Position numbers and translations under genes: made by a program. A stretch of DNA of 41,423 nt, from positions 1-41,423 of the forward strand of contig JAFRFB010000054.1 in assembly GCA_017434555.1 (NCBI GenBank), given 5' to 3'. This document shows, one piece after another, positions 10,068 through 17,815 of the stretch. Below the pieces are notes generated by a model. That model did not search any database, was not told where the DNA came from, and was given only the letters and a program-made list of their open reading frames with translations. Source of the DNA: Methanobrevibacter sp. Its GTDB lineage: Archaea; Methanobacteriota; Methanobacteria; Methanobacteriales; Methanobacteriaceae. The number at the start of each line of letters is the position of its first letter. Position 1 is the stretch's first letter.

Positions 10068-10691
10068 CTATATTTTTTTCATTTCTATTATTTCAGGTTT
10101 TATTTGTTCAATTGCAGTAATTATTATTGTATTTGCAAACCCTTCTATTATTGATATGAATAAATAGAATGGAATTAAAGTTGCGAGAAGCACATCAAAA
10201 TTCATTGCACCGGAAATTAATAATATTGCCACTTGTCCAAAAGTAGCTGCCATTATTCCAATTATTGTTGATGCAAAAATTGCAAATTTTTTATTCAAAT
10301 CGTCAAATAATTTATAAAATCCATAGCATACAAAGGACAATATTAATCCCATAACTATGAAATTTGCACCTAATATTGTAATTCCGCCCATATTAAGTAA
10401 AATTGCCTGTGCCAGTAGACTTATAAATGAAACGATGTTTGAAGTTAGTGGACCAAGCAAAATTGCTACAAGAGGGATTAAAAAGAAGTGTATTGGAACT
10501 CCTAAAGGTGAAGGAATTGATAATGAAGTTACTGTAATTGTAAAAACGCTAAAAATAGCAATTGAAATTATTCTTTTTTCTTTTTTCTCATCTTTTGAAA
10601 ATTTATAAAAGAAAATACTTATTATTATAAATGTAATGATCCAATAAATAATTGCTTGATTTAACGGTACTATTCCATCGGGTAAATGCAT
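10068..10691 (-). CDS. CbiM/NikM-like ECF transporter substrate-specific component
   Basis: A 207-residue membrane protein with about six hydrophobic segments. It starts MHLPDGI, the hallmark N-terminus of CbiM/NikM, where the backbone and His2 of the free N-terminus help coordinate Ni2+ or Co2+. The segment VPIHFFLIPLVAILLGP aligns with the conserved mid-protein histidine region. It is therefore a predicted nickel or cobalt binding component of an energy-coupling factor importer. GGTGG lies just before the ATG. No CbiQ (T component) or CbiO (ATPase) gene is in the window. Either these are encoded elsewhere or the unit works alone, as has been reported for some CbiMN proteins. Metal specificity cannot be read from the sequence. 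Confidence 0.85.
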   Translation of the reverse strand: MHLPDGIVPLNQAIIYWIITFIIISIFFYKFSKDEKKEKRIISIAIFSVFTITVTSLSIPSPLGVPIHFFLIPLVAILLGPLTSNIVSFISLLAQAILLNMGGITILGANFIVMGLILSFVCYGFYKLFDDLNKKFAIFASTIIGIMAATFGQVAILLISGAMNFDVLLATLIPFYLFISIIEGFANTIIITAIEQIKPEIIEMKKI

Positions 10692-10774
10692 TTAACCACC
10701 TTTGTTCATATACATATTTGGATTATTACTTATATAAATTAATTTATTACTATTTTATTTATTTTTTGACTTTA

Positions 10775-10783
10775 AGTATTACT
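10775..10783. promoter_or_regulatory. AGTATTACT motif, copy 1
   Basis: A nine-base near-palindrome, AGTA-T-TACT. It lies about 40 bases upstream of the leftward TATA-like element and 58 bases from copy 2. It is a candidate operator half of a pair; the binding protein is unknown. Confidence 0.45.
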
Positions 10784-10790
10784 TTTATAT

Positions 10791-10829
10791 AACAATGTTA
10801 ACCTATCTTGTTTTATTGTTAACGATGTT
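10791..10829. promoter_or_regulatory. Inverted repeat AACAATGTTAAC-N15-GTTAACGATGTT
   Basis: The two 12-base arms match as inverted repeats at 10 of 12 positions, and both contain the palindrome GTTAAC. The 15-base spacer is long, the arrangement used by ribbon-helix-helix metal regulators such as NikR. I do not claim a match to a known NikR consensus. It sits between AGTATTACT copies 1 and 2. Confidence 0.45.
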
Positions 10830-10832
10830 AAA

Positions 10833-10841
10833 AGTATTACT
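10833..10841. promoter_or_regulatory. AGTATTACT motif, copy 2
   Basis: Identical to copy 1 and immediately right of the inverted repeat. Both copies share the flanks AAGTATTACTTT. Confidence 0.45.
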
Positions 10842-11011
10842 TTATTTTTCTTTCAGTTTTTTATAGTAATTTTTAGTTTATAGGATTAATAACTAATTTA
10901 AATATTATTTACCTATTTGAATTTTGATATTTTTTAATTTGAAACTTTTTTAATAGATTATATTTAAATTAAATCTTTTTAATTGATTTATTTTTTTTTC
11001 AATTTTCAAAA

Positions 11012-11020
11012 AGTAATACT
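11012..11020. promoter_or_regulatory. AGTAATACT motif, copy 3 (reverse orientation)
   Basis: The exact reverse complement of copies 1 and 2, flanked AAAAAGTAATACTTTTTT so that the symmetry extends to about 18 bases. It is 53 bases from copy 4. Confidence 0.45.
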
Positions 11021-11064
11021 TTTTTATAAATTTTTATTTATTTAATAATAATTAAATATATATT

Positions 11065-11073
11065 AGTATTACT
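11065..11073. promoter_or_regulatory. AGTATTACT motif, copy 4
   Basis: This copy abuts the TATA-like element AAATATATATTA of the rightward gene, a position where a bound protein would block initiation. Copies 3 and 4 repeat the roughly 55-base spacing of copies 1 and 2. Confidence 0.45.
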
Positions 11074-11147
11074 ACAAATATTCAGTTGTATTCCTGTTAT
11101 TCACTTAACAGAATACAATTAACTTATATAATTATGGGGGCAAAAAT

Positions 11148-14033
11148 ATTAGAAAAGAGTTTTTTTTACTTGCATCTATTGCAATGTTAGCATTATTTGT
11201 AATGGGTGGCGTATCTGCTCAAGATGTTGATGTTGTTTCTGATGCTTCTGATATTCTTTCTGTTGATTCTAGTTTATCTCAAGTTAATGTCGATGTAAAC
11301 TATGAATTTACTAATGATAATGGAAAGATAACACCAACATTTAATATTGTGAATAATACAGTCAAATCTCAAGATTATGATACTGCAAATAAATATTATA
11401 ATGTTTTGATTAATTCCACTGTTTCTGATAAAGTTAATATTTCTGTTTCTGCACCTGGATACATTACTCAATATATGATTGTAGATGTAAATTCTAAATC
11501 ACCTATAACAGTTGATATGATGGCCAGTGAAAGTTATAAATTAGGTTATGAAATTACTGCTACAGCAGATTCATTACTTGATTTTAAAAATGCAGATGAA
11601 GTATTAGCTATCACTACTGCTGGTGTACCAAAATTAAATGGTCAAACTAGTGAGGCTGCAATAGATGGAATTCTTAACTATGCTACTGGATATATCTCTT
11701 ATGGTAGAGGTAACATCTTAATGTTACGTCAAACTGCTGTTGATCCTATTGATTTCTGTTTTGTAGTTAAAAAAGGCAATGAATTAAATGCTGCAATTTT
11801 CACAAATGGAAATAAAAAAGAGGTTTATCTCGGTACTATATCAGAGAATATGACTACTTCACAATGGAATGCTTTATATAAAGCAGTTGGTGGTGAAAAT
11901 GCATTTTCATTCGCTAGTTTAGCTAATGGATGGTATGATGGTGTTACATTTGATGTATTACAAGAAGCAGCTTTTCACGGACACATCTGTGAAGGAACCC
12001 TTGGCGGATACACAATTACTAAAGCATTACTCCAATATTATCCTCCAATTCAAGAAACTGGTAATGGAAAACAATCTCCTGGTGATATTACTTCTTATAA
12101 AGTATTAGGTATTCCGGGTGATTCAGCTAATGATGCTGTAATCTTTTTCTTAGATGCAACATCTGGTAAAACTTCTTATGTTGGTTTTAACACTACTTCA
12201 ACTGGTGCAACTGAAAAAATGATTGGTTTCATTCGTTGGAATGGTCAAACTAACAAAGGAACAATTATTGTAATGGAATATGATTCTGATGCTAATAAAG
12301 CATTGTTCGAAAAAGAAACCGGAATTACTGGTGATGGTAGTTTAGAACAATTAAAATATAATACCTGGTGGATTAACAGAATTTACAATGATCCTGCTAG
12401 CCTTGTTAATGTTTTAATTGAAAAAGAAGGTTTAACTAAAGAACAATATTTATATTTAGTCGGAGTCGCTGATGATGATGAAGATGAAGACGGTCATGTA
12501 ATTAACGCTACTAATTCTCATGGTTTAGATTATACTTATATCCAAAGCTTAGATTTACCAAATGCTGTTCGTGACAATGCTATTGCAAATAAAGGTTCAT
12601 TAACTTACGATGACTTCAAATCAATTGGTCAAAAAGCTGCAAGTACTGCTAAATCAATTTATGAAAATGAATTAGGTGTAAAAATCTATAAAGACATGCC
12701 TAATTTAATGGTTATGACTTCTGCAGGTTATGTAATGATTAATGAACAATCAACCGAAGCATGTTGGGATGGTTTATTTGAAGAGTTAGGTTCTAGATTA
12801 TCAAGAAAAACTTTATTGCCTGATCATAAAGCAATATGGACTCCATTATGGTTTAATTTTGTTTTAAATCTAGATGATGGTTCTTTAATGAGTATTTATA
12901 TGAGATATAATGAAGATGGAACATTTTACATCGGTGAATACAATGGAACTAATGTTTACAACATTAATATGACAACTTTAAATAATTCTGAGATTTCCGG
13001 AGGTATAAGTAAAGAAGCTTATATTGATGGTAATTACTTCAGTATTCAAAGTATTTCTAACGCATGGTCTGCAGGACCTGCATTTGATCAAATAATGTCA
13101 TTCTTGTTCCACAATCATGCATGTCCGGGTGTACAACCAGGATTCTTCATGGTTGATTATATCCATGAAAATTTCCCTCTTAACGAGAATCAATCTTACA
13201 TATATATCGCTAATGAGCAATATTGTAAAGATGACAGTCTGGAATACATTTTAGATGTATCTCCTGGTCTTGGTAATTATTTCGTTCAAAAGTTAACAAG
13301 TGATGAATATAAAGGTTCAGACGATTTTGATGAAGAAGGTATATTAATTATTTGGGATTCAGCTAATAATATTGGACAAGCAGTTTCACTCTCTTATAAA
13401 TGGCCAAGTCCTGATTTAAGTGCTTATGCTACTTCCGAATCAAAAAGAGCTGCTCAAATTCAAGCATTCATTGACTTGTATAACGGAAGAGAAAATCCTA
13501 TTGTAACTGAGAATTATCATAAAGTTGGTCACAATGACAGTAGATGGATTACTCAAGATCAATTAAATACTATACTTTCTGGAGGGGAAGGCAGTAGTCT
13601 CAAATACTTAAGAAGTTTGGAAGATATTAGTAAAGAAGATTTACTTAAACAAATTGCTGAAAGTAATAATCAAAATAGTAATTCAGAGTCTAATAGTACT
13701 AATTCAAATACTAATACTAATACTGATTCAAATACTAATTCTAATACTAATTCAAATAATCAAGCTATTCCTTCTAGAGCCACTACCCAAGGTAGTTCTT
13801 CTAGTGTGGGTGTTTCAAGCAATCCAGTAAGTACTTCTGCTTCTGCTTCTGAAGACACATCATCTGAGAGCCCATCTGACGATGATTCATCTGATGATGC
13901 AAAATCATATGAAATTGATAAAAAACCTTCTGTTACTAAATCTAGCAGCAATAATCTTATTTATGCAGTTATTGGAGCTTTGATTATCGGTGTCTTATTT
14001 GGTTTAGGATATATGAGAACTAGAAAAGAATAA
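11148..14033 (+). CDS. Cell-surface protein with two FmdE-like modules
   Basis: Counted from the preferred ATT start, the protein has 961 residues. It has a signal peptide (RKEFFLL then a hydrophobic run, cleavage after GVSA), two homologous modules of roughly 330-380 residues, a Ser/Asn/Thr-rich stalk (about 830-925) and a C-terminal membrane helix with RTRKE. Each module ends in an FmdE-like segment, H277-G-H-I-C281-E-G and H655-N-H-A-C659-P-G, and begins with a related block (TTAGVPKLNGQTSEAAIDG and TSAGYVMINEQSTEACWDG). FmdE proteins are named for the molybdenum formylmethanofuran dehydrogenase operon and bind metal through such His/Cys motifs. A surface form implies metal capture, not methanogenesis itself. 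The first in-frame ATG (11184) would cut off the basic part of the signal peptide; GGGGG at 11136-11140 is correctly spaced for the ATT at 11148. Metal role inferred. Confidence 0.85.
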   Translation: MRKEFFLLASIAMLALFVMGGVSAQDVDVVSDASDILSVDSSLSQVNVDVNYEFTNDNGKITPTFNIVNNTVKSQDYDTANKYYNVLINSTVSDKVNISVSAPGYITQYMIVDVNSKSPITVDMMASESYKLGYEITATADSLLDFKNADEVLAITTAGVPKLNGQTSEAAIDGILNYATGYISYGRGNILMLRQTAVDPIDFCFVVKKGNELNAAIFTNGNKKEVYLGTISENMTTSQWNALYKAVGGENAFSFASLANGWYDGVTFDVLQEAAFHGHICEGTLGGYTITKALLQYYPPIQETGNGKQSPGDITSYKVLGIPGDSANDAVIFFLDATSGKTSYVGFNTTSTGATEKMIGFIRWNGQTNKGTIIVMEYDSDANKALFEKETGITGDGSLEQLKYNTWWINRIYNDPASLVNVLIEKEGLTKEQYLYLVGVADDDEDEDGHVINATNSHGLDYTYIQSLDLPNAVRDNAIANKGSLTYDDFKSIGQKAASTAKSIYENELGVKIYKDMPNLMVMTSAGYVMINEQSTEACWDGLFEELGSRLSRKTLLPDHKAIWTPLWFNFVLNLDDGSLMSIYMRYNEDGTFYIGEYNGTNVYNINMTTLNNSEISGGISKEAYIDGNYFSIQSISNAWSAGPAFDQIMSFLFHNHACPGVQPGFFMVDYIHENFPLNENQSYIYIANEQYCKDDSLEYILDVSPGLGNYFVQKLTSDEYKGSDDFDEEGILIIWDSANNIGQAVSLSYKWPSPDLSAYATSESKRAAQIQAFIDLYNGRENPIVTENYHKVGHNDSRWITQDQLNTILSGGEGSSLKYLRSLEDISKEDLLKQIAESNNQNSNSESNSTNSNTNTNTDSNTNSNTNSNNQAIPSRATTQGSSSSVGVSSNPVSTSASASEDTSSESPSDDDSSDDAKSYEIDKKPSVTKSSSNNLIYAVIGALIIGVLFGLGYMRTRKE

Positions 14034-14043
14034 ACTTTCCATT

Positions 14044-14084
14044 AAAGATTATTTTTATAATAATCTTTATCTTTTTTATTTTTT
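14044..14084 (+). terminator. Hairpin terminator after the FmdE-like gene
   Basis: A ten-base perfect stem AAAGATTATT/AATAATCTTT with a five-base loop, followed by two T-runs. It lies just before the ribosome site of the next gene. Confidence 0.7.
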
Positions 14085-14094
14085 GGTGATTTTT

Positions 14095-14574
14095 ATGAAA
14101 TATAAATATTTGGCAATTTTGATTACAATTGTATTTATTTTATCATGTTTTAATTGTGTATTTGCCCATCCGGGTCATGGAACCGAATATGTTGAGGAAG
14201 TTTCATCATCTAGTTCAAGTTCTTCTCAATCAGTTCCTTCTACTACATCCGGAAGTGAATCCAGTCATTCTTCAAGTTCTGGTTCAAGTTCTTCTCAGTC
14301 TTCTAGTTCAAGTTCTGGTTCAAGTTCTGGCGGTAGTTCTAGTAGTGGTTCCAGCCAGTCTTCAGGCAATAATGGCGTTGGAAGTTCTGATGCATCGAAT
14401 AATGATAATTTAAATAATAATTCAAATAATCAATCTGCAGTTAATAATTCTAGTAATAATCAGGTAGTTAATGAAGATTCCCAATTATTTAGCATGACAA
14501 ATATTATAATCATGCTTTTTGCATTAATAATTGGATTTTTAGCAGTAATATTAATATTTAAATTATTTAAGTAG
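14095..14574 (+). CDS. Ser-rich membrane-anchored surface protein with N-terminal HPGHG
   Basis: 159 residues. A clear signal peptide ends CVFA, so the predicted mature protein begins HPGHGTEYVEE. An extended Ser-rich stalk follows (about residues 35-105, with Gly, Gln and His), then an Asn-rich stretch and a C-terminal membrane helix (IIIMLFALIIGFLAVILIF) ending in KLFK. A mature His-Pro-Gly-His start is also seen in the HupE/UreJ metal permeases, so a metal-binding tip on a flexible anchored stalk is plausible. GGTGAT lies five bases before the ATG and selects this start over a TTG four codons upstream. Regulation is probably shared with the FmdE-like gene by read-through, although a strong terminator lies between them. 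Confidence 0.75.
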   Translation: MKYKYLAILITIVFILSCFNCVFAHPGHGTEYVEEVSSSSSSSSQSVPSTTSGSESSHSSSSGSSSSQSSSSSSGSSSGGSSSSGSSQSSGNNGVGSSDASNNDNLNNNSNNQSAVNNSSNNQVVNEDSQLFSMTNIIIMLFALIIGFLAVILIFKLFK

Positions 14575-14597
14575 ATTTTATCTACATTCTTTTTTTT
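14571..14597 (+). terminator. Hairpin terminator after the HPGHG protein gene
   Basis: GTAGA-TTTTA-TCTAC followed by a T-run. The TAG stop codon lies inside the left arm. Confidence 0.65.
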
Positions 14598-14659
14598 CAT
14601 TACATTTATATATTATATTAAATTTAAAGTAATAATAACTATTTTATTAGGTTATATTT

Positions 14660-16222
14660 ATGGCAAATAAGTTAATTAGAGGCAGTTTAATAATTTTTGC
14701 AGGTAATATTATATTCCGTATTGGAGGATATGTTTACCGTTTTTTAATGGCTATGCTTCTAGGACCTACAATGTATGGTGTTTTAGGGCTTACTTTGCCG
14801 TTTCAAGGTATTTTTCAGACTCTTGCAGCAGGAGGTTTGCCTCCGGCAATTGCAAAATATGTTGCTGAATATAATGCCGTTAATGACTATGACATGGCCA
14901 GACAGACCATTTACACAGCTTTAAAGATAATGGTATTTTTAGGTTTGTTTTTAGGCGTTTTAATGATTTTTGTCGTTGCTCCATGGTTAGCTAATAGTTA
15001 TTTACATAAACCTTTAGCTTTAGTTCCACTTCAAATCGTTGGACTTATTACTCCTTTCAGTGTAATTTTAGGAGCATTTAGGGGAGCGTTTCAGGGTGTT
15101 TATAAAATGGAGTATATTCTCTATACTCGGGCTATTGAACAGCTTTTCATGATTTTATTTGCAACCGCTTTTGTTTTAATCGGATTATCCACTGTTGGTG
15201 CGCTATGGGGTACTGTTATCGGATATTCATTGGCTGCTTTTTCTTCAGTTTATATTTTTAAGGTTTATATGCCAAAATATATTCCTAAAGCTAATCCTGA
15301 TTTTGTTTTTACAACAAAACAGCAGTTAAGACTTGCCGGAACTTTAGTTAAGTTTTCAATTCCTGTTATTATAACAGCTATTGCTGAAATGCTTATCTAT
15401 AATATTTGTACTATTGTCATGGGTAAATTCTTAACATTGGATGCTGTTGGTTTTTTTGCAGCAGCAGATCCTATTGCACGTTTGCCTTTAATGATTTCAA
15501 TTTCTGTTGCAACAACAATTTTACCTGCTTCTTCTGAGGCTTTTAAAGTTAAAGATATTCCTACATTACAAAGATACGTTAATGAATCTTATAAATACTC
15601 ACTGCTCTTTGTTGTACCTATGTGTGTCGGATTGGCATTGTTTGCGGTTCCTACATTAAGGGTATTGTATTTTGCTAAACCAGAATATGTTGCTGGTGCT
15701 TCTGCATTGGCTATTCTAGCTATTGGTATGACATTTTATTCAATATTTTCAATTTCAACCAGTATTGTTCAGGGTATTGGTAATCCACGTATTCCTATGT
15801 ATATTTTAATTTTCGGTTCTGTTACAACAGGTATTTTATGCTGGCTTTTAGTTCCAAGCATGGGAATTGCAGGCGGAGCTCTCGGTACTACAATCGGTTG
15901 TTTGCTGATGATGATACCTGTAGTTTATTTTGTATTTAAATTAACTAAGGCAAAATTCCAACTACTGCCGGTTATTAAAATTACATTGGCATCATTGATT
16001 ATGGGTATTTTTGCATTATTCATTCCTAAAACAGCTTTATGGTTATTCCCAGGAATTATTGCATGTATGATTGTTTATTTCTTTGCATTGATTTTAGTGA
16101 AATTTTTCACAAAAGAGGACATTGCATCACTTAGGCAGTTATCTTCAAAATTCGGTCCGGTTTCTACAATTGCTAATAAAATTCTTAATTTCGTTGAAAG
16201 AATAGAATTCAGAAATAAATAA
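14660..16222 (+). CDS. Polysaccharide flippase, MurJ/SpoVB/Wzx-like (MOP superfamily)
   Basis: A 520-residue multi-pass protein with about 14 hydrophobic segments. The N-terminal pattern is GSLIIFAGNIIFRIGGYVYRFLMAMLLGP, broken by basic residues, with LQGIFQTLAAGGLPPAIAKYVAEY-type text after it, both characteristic of polysaccharide transporters of the multidrug/oligosaccharidyl-lipid/polysaccharide group. It would move lipid-linked glycan or cell-wall precursors across the membrane. In a pseudomurein-walled methanogen a wall or glycoprotein precursor is likely, but the substrate is not determinable. It is a single gene with a weak AGGTTAT site before the ATG. Confidence 0.88.
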   Translation: MANKLIRGSLIIFAGNIIFRIGGYVYRFLMAMLLGPTMYGVLGLTLPFQGIFQTLAAGGLPPAIAKYVAEYNAVNDYDMARQTIYTALKIMVFLGLFLGVLMIFVVAPWLANSYLHKPLALVPLQIVGLITPFSVILGAFRGAFQGVYKMEYILYTRAIEQLFMILFATAFVLIGLSTVGALWGTVIGYSLAAFSSVYIFKVYMPKYIPKANPDFVFTTKQQLRLAGTLVKFSIPVIITAIAEMLIYNICTIVMGKFLTLDAVGFFAAADPIARLPLMISISVATTILPASSEAFKVKDIPTLQRYVNESYKYSLLFVVPMCVGLALFAVPTLRVLYFAKPEYVAGASALAILAIGMTFYSIFSISTSIVQGIGNPRIPMYILIFGSVTTGILCWLLVPSMGIAGGALGTTIGCLLMMIPVVYFVFKLTKAKFQLLPVIKITLASLIMGIFALFIPKTALWLFPGIIACMIVYFFALILVKFFTKEDIASLRQLSSKFGPVSTIANKILNFVERIEFRNK

Positions 16223-16287
16223 TAGTAAATCTTATTTTATATAAAAAACAAAATATTTCATGTTATATATCTTTGGAGGATTATAAT

Positions 16288-16980
16288 ATGACTGATGTAA
16301 AAGCTGGTGTTGAATATAAGATTAATGTGGATGGTAATTCTTTTCTGCTTGACAGTAAAAAATACCAACTACTTGAATCTATTTTAGACACAGGTTCCTT
16401 AACGGAATCCGCTAAACTAGTAAAAATCTCTTATAGGACTGCACTAAACTATATCGACAAAATAGAATCAAATTTACAAGTTAAAATTGTAAGCACTTCT
16501 AAAGGAGGTAAAGGTGGTGGTGGGGGCACTACTTTAACCGAAGAAGGATATTCTATTTTAAAAGAATGTAAAAAAATTAATGCAATTATGGAACTTCATA
16601 AGGACGTTAATGAAATCGAAGCTGAAGTTTTAGCCATTGATCAGTCTAAAGGGGTAATGACTGTTAGAATGAGTAGTTTCGATATTAACATTCCTTTAAA
16701 TAAGAACTACGAAGTTGGAGATAAGGTTCTGGCATTAATCAGTTATGATAATATCTTTTTGATGCTTGAACCGCAAAAGTCAAGTATCCGTAATATAATT
16801 AAGGGTACTATTGTTGAAATGAGACTCAATAATGAGATAATTCGTGTTAATGTAGACGTTGACGGAGTTAATATCTATTCTGATATTACTGTGTCTGCTG
16901 AAAAAGAATTGAATCTCACTATTGGTAAAGAGATATATATTGGATTTAAAGCGATGTCTGTGGCTACTTTGAAGTTATAA
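16288..16980 (+). CDS. ModE-type molybdate/tungstate-responsive transcriptional regulator
   Basis: 230 residues. Residues about 5-110 are a ModE-like winged helix-turn-helix (LLESILDTGSLTESAKLVKISYRTALNYI in pieces), with the diagnostic glycine-rich wing GGKGGGGGTTLTEEG. Residues about 115-170 and 170-230 are two TOBE/Mop-like beta modules that in ModE bind oxyanions at the dimer interface. The upstream TTG is part of the ribosome site TTGGAGGA, so translation begins at the ATG at 16288. A TATA-like TTTTATATAAAA lies about 45-55 bases upstream. It is followed 15 bases later by a ferredoxin gene, suggesting an operon. Formylmethanofuran dehydrogenase genes (Mo or W enzymes) are plausible targets; the ligand and targets are inferred. 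Confidence 0.9.
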   Translation: MTDVKAGVEYKINVDGNSFLLDSKKYQLLESILDTGSLTESAKLVKISYRTALNYIDKIESNLQVKIVSTSKGGKGGGGGTTLTEEGYSILKECKKINAIMELHKDVNEIEAEVLAIDQSKGVMTVRMSSFDINIPLNKNYEVGDKVLALISYDNIFLMLEPQKSSIRNIIKGTIVEMRLNNEIIRVNVDVDGVNIYSDITVSAEKELNLTIGKEIYIGFKAMSVATLKL

Positions 16981-16995
16981 TTAGTCGGTGAGTTC

Positions 16996-17196
16996 ATGTT
17001 ACAAATTGATGTTGATGAGTCTAAGTGTATCGGCTGTGGCAAATGTTATGAGATTTGCCCCAAAGCAGCTAAAATTTGGAAAATTACTAACGTTGCACGT
17101 ATATTGGATTTAAGATATTGTCATGTTTGTACACTATGTGCAATGGAATGCCCTACAGATTGCATTAAAATCATGAGGGATGGTCCAAAGGACTAA
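16996..17196 (+). CDS. Small ferredoxin, two [4Fe-4S] motifs
   Basis: A 66-residue ferredoxin with [14 protein letters not shown] (CxxCxxCxxxCP) near residue 11 and [16 protein letters not shown] (CxxCxxCxxxCP) near residue 43, so it should hold two cubane clusters and act as a soluble electron carrier. The spacer between the motifs includes an Arg/Lys/Trp-containing stretch ([16 protein letters not shown]) that may be an interaction surface. GGTGAG precedes the ATG. It lies 15 bases after the ModE-type gene and 40 bases before hisB, probably in one transcription unit. The redox partner is unknown. Confidence 0.92.
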   Translation: MLQIDVDESKCIGCGKCYEICPKAAKIWKITNVARILDLRYCHVCTLCAMECPTDCIKIMRDGPKD

Positions 17197-17236
17197 ATGC
17201 TTTAAGGAAAAATTAATTATTTGGAAGGTTATTGTC

Positions 17237-17815
17237 ATGAGTCGAATGGCTAATGTTGAAAGGAAAACATCCGAGACAGATATAAAAATTAAAATGAATC
17301 TTGACGGGGTTGGAAAATATAATATTTCAACCGGAATAAATTTCTTTAATCATATGTTGGAATCATTTTCAAAACACAGTATGGTTGATTTAGATGTGTT
17401 GGCTATAGGGGATATTGACATCGATGATCATCATACAATTGAAGATGTTGGAATTTTACTTGGCGAAGCTTTTAGTGAAGCTATAGGTGAAAAAGTTGGT
17501 ATTAAAAGAATGGCTCATGCAATTGTGCCTATGGATGAATCTATTGCTACCGTTGCAATCGATATAAGTGGACGAAGCTATTGTAACATGAACTTAAACT
17601 TCAAAAATGAAAAAATCGGAGACATGACTGCTGATATTGTAGTACATTTCTTCGAATCATTTGCATCTTCCGCCAAATTGAATATTTACGGCGAGGTTCA
17701 GGGTGTAAATGACCACCACAAATGTGAAGCTATTTTTAAGGCATTTGCAAAAGCGCTAAAAGATGCTGTAAAAATAGAACATAATCAAATACCATCCACA
17801 AAAGGAGTTTTATAG
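17237..17815 (+). CDS. hisB: Imidazoleglycerol-phosphate dehydratase
   Basis: Histidine biosynthesis enzyme that dehydrates imidazole glycerol phosphate to imidazole acetol phosphate. It has the family's two manganese-binding repeats, [16 protein letters not shown] and [17 protein letters not shown], and the opening R-x-T-x-E-T-x-I pattern. The length of 192 residues matches the monofunctional enzyme. The reading frame stays open upstream into the ferredoxin gene, but the ATG at 17237 has GGAAGGT at the right distance and gives the normal N-terminus. No other his genes are in the window, as expected for scattered archaeal his genes. Confidence 0.95.
   Translation: MSRMANVERKTSETDIKIKMNLDGVGKYNISTGINFFNHMLESFSKHSMVDLDVLAIGDIDIDDHHTIEDVGILLGEAFSEAIGEKVGIKRMAHAIVPMDESIATVAIDISGRSYCNMNLNFKNEKIGDMTADIVVHFFESFASSAKLNIYGEVQGVNDHHKCEAIFKAFAKALKDAVKIEHNQIPSTKGVL

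Larger units (their letters stand above)
10692..11147. promoter_or_regulatory. Divergent control region between the CbiM-like and FmdE-like genes
   Basis: This is 456 bases of very AT-rich DNA with no credible gene. It holds four copies of the near-palindrome AGTAWTACT, one inverted repeat with GTTAAC cores, and TATA-like elements facing both ways: TTATATAA at about 10730-10738 for the leftward gene and AAATATATATTA at about 11054-11065 for the rightward one. The concentration of repeated motifs is unusual for this window and suggests joint regulation of the two divergent transcription units. Confidence 0.65.

Noticed and set aside
14129-14413. Overlapping alternative frame in the Ser-rich gene
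   Set aside because: It is a Val/Leu-rich shadow caused by the repetitive Ser codons; the signal peptide, ribosome site and membrane helix support the chosen frame.
9569-14574. Possible integrated element or genomic island at the metal locus
   Set aside because: There is no integrase, transposase, tRNA-bordered direct repeat or sharp change in codon use; the only tRNA in the window is intact and 4 kb away.
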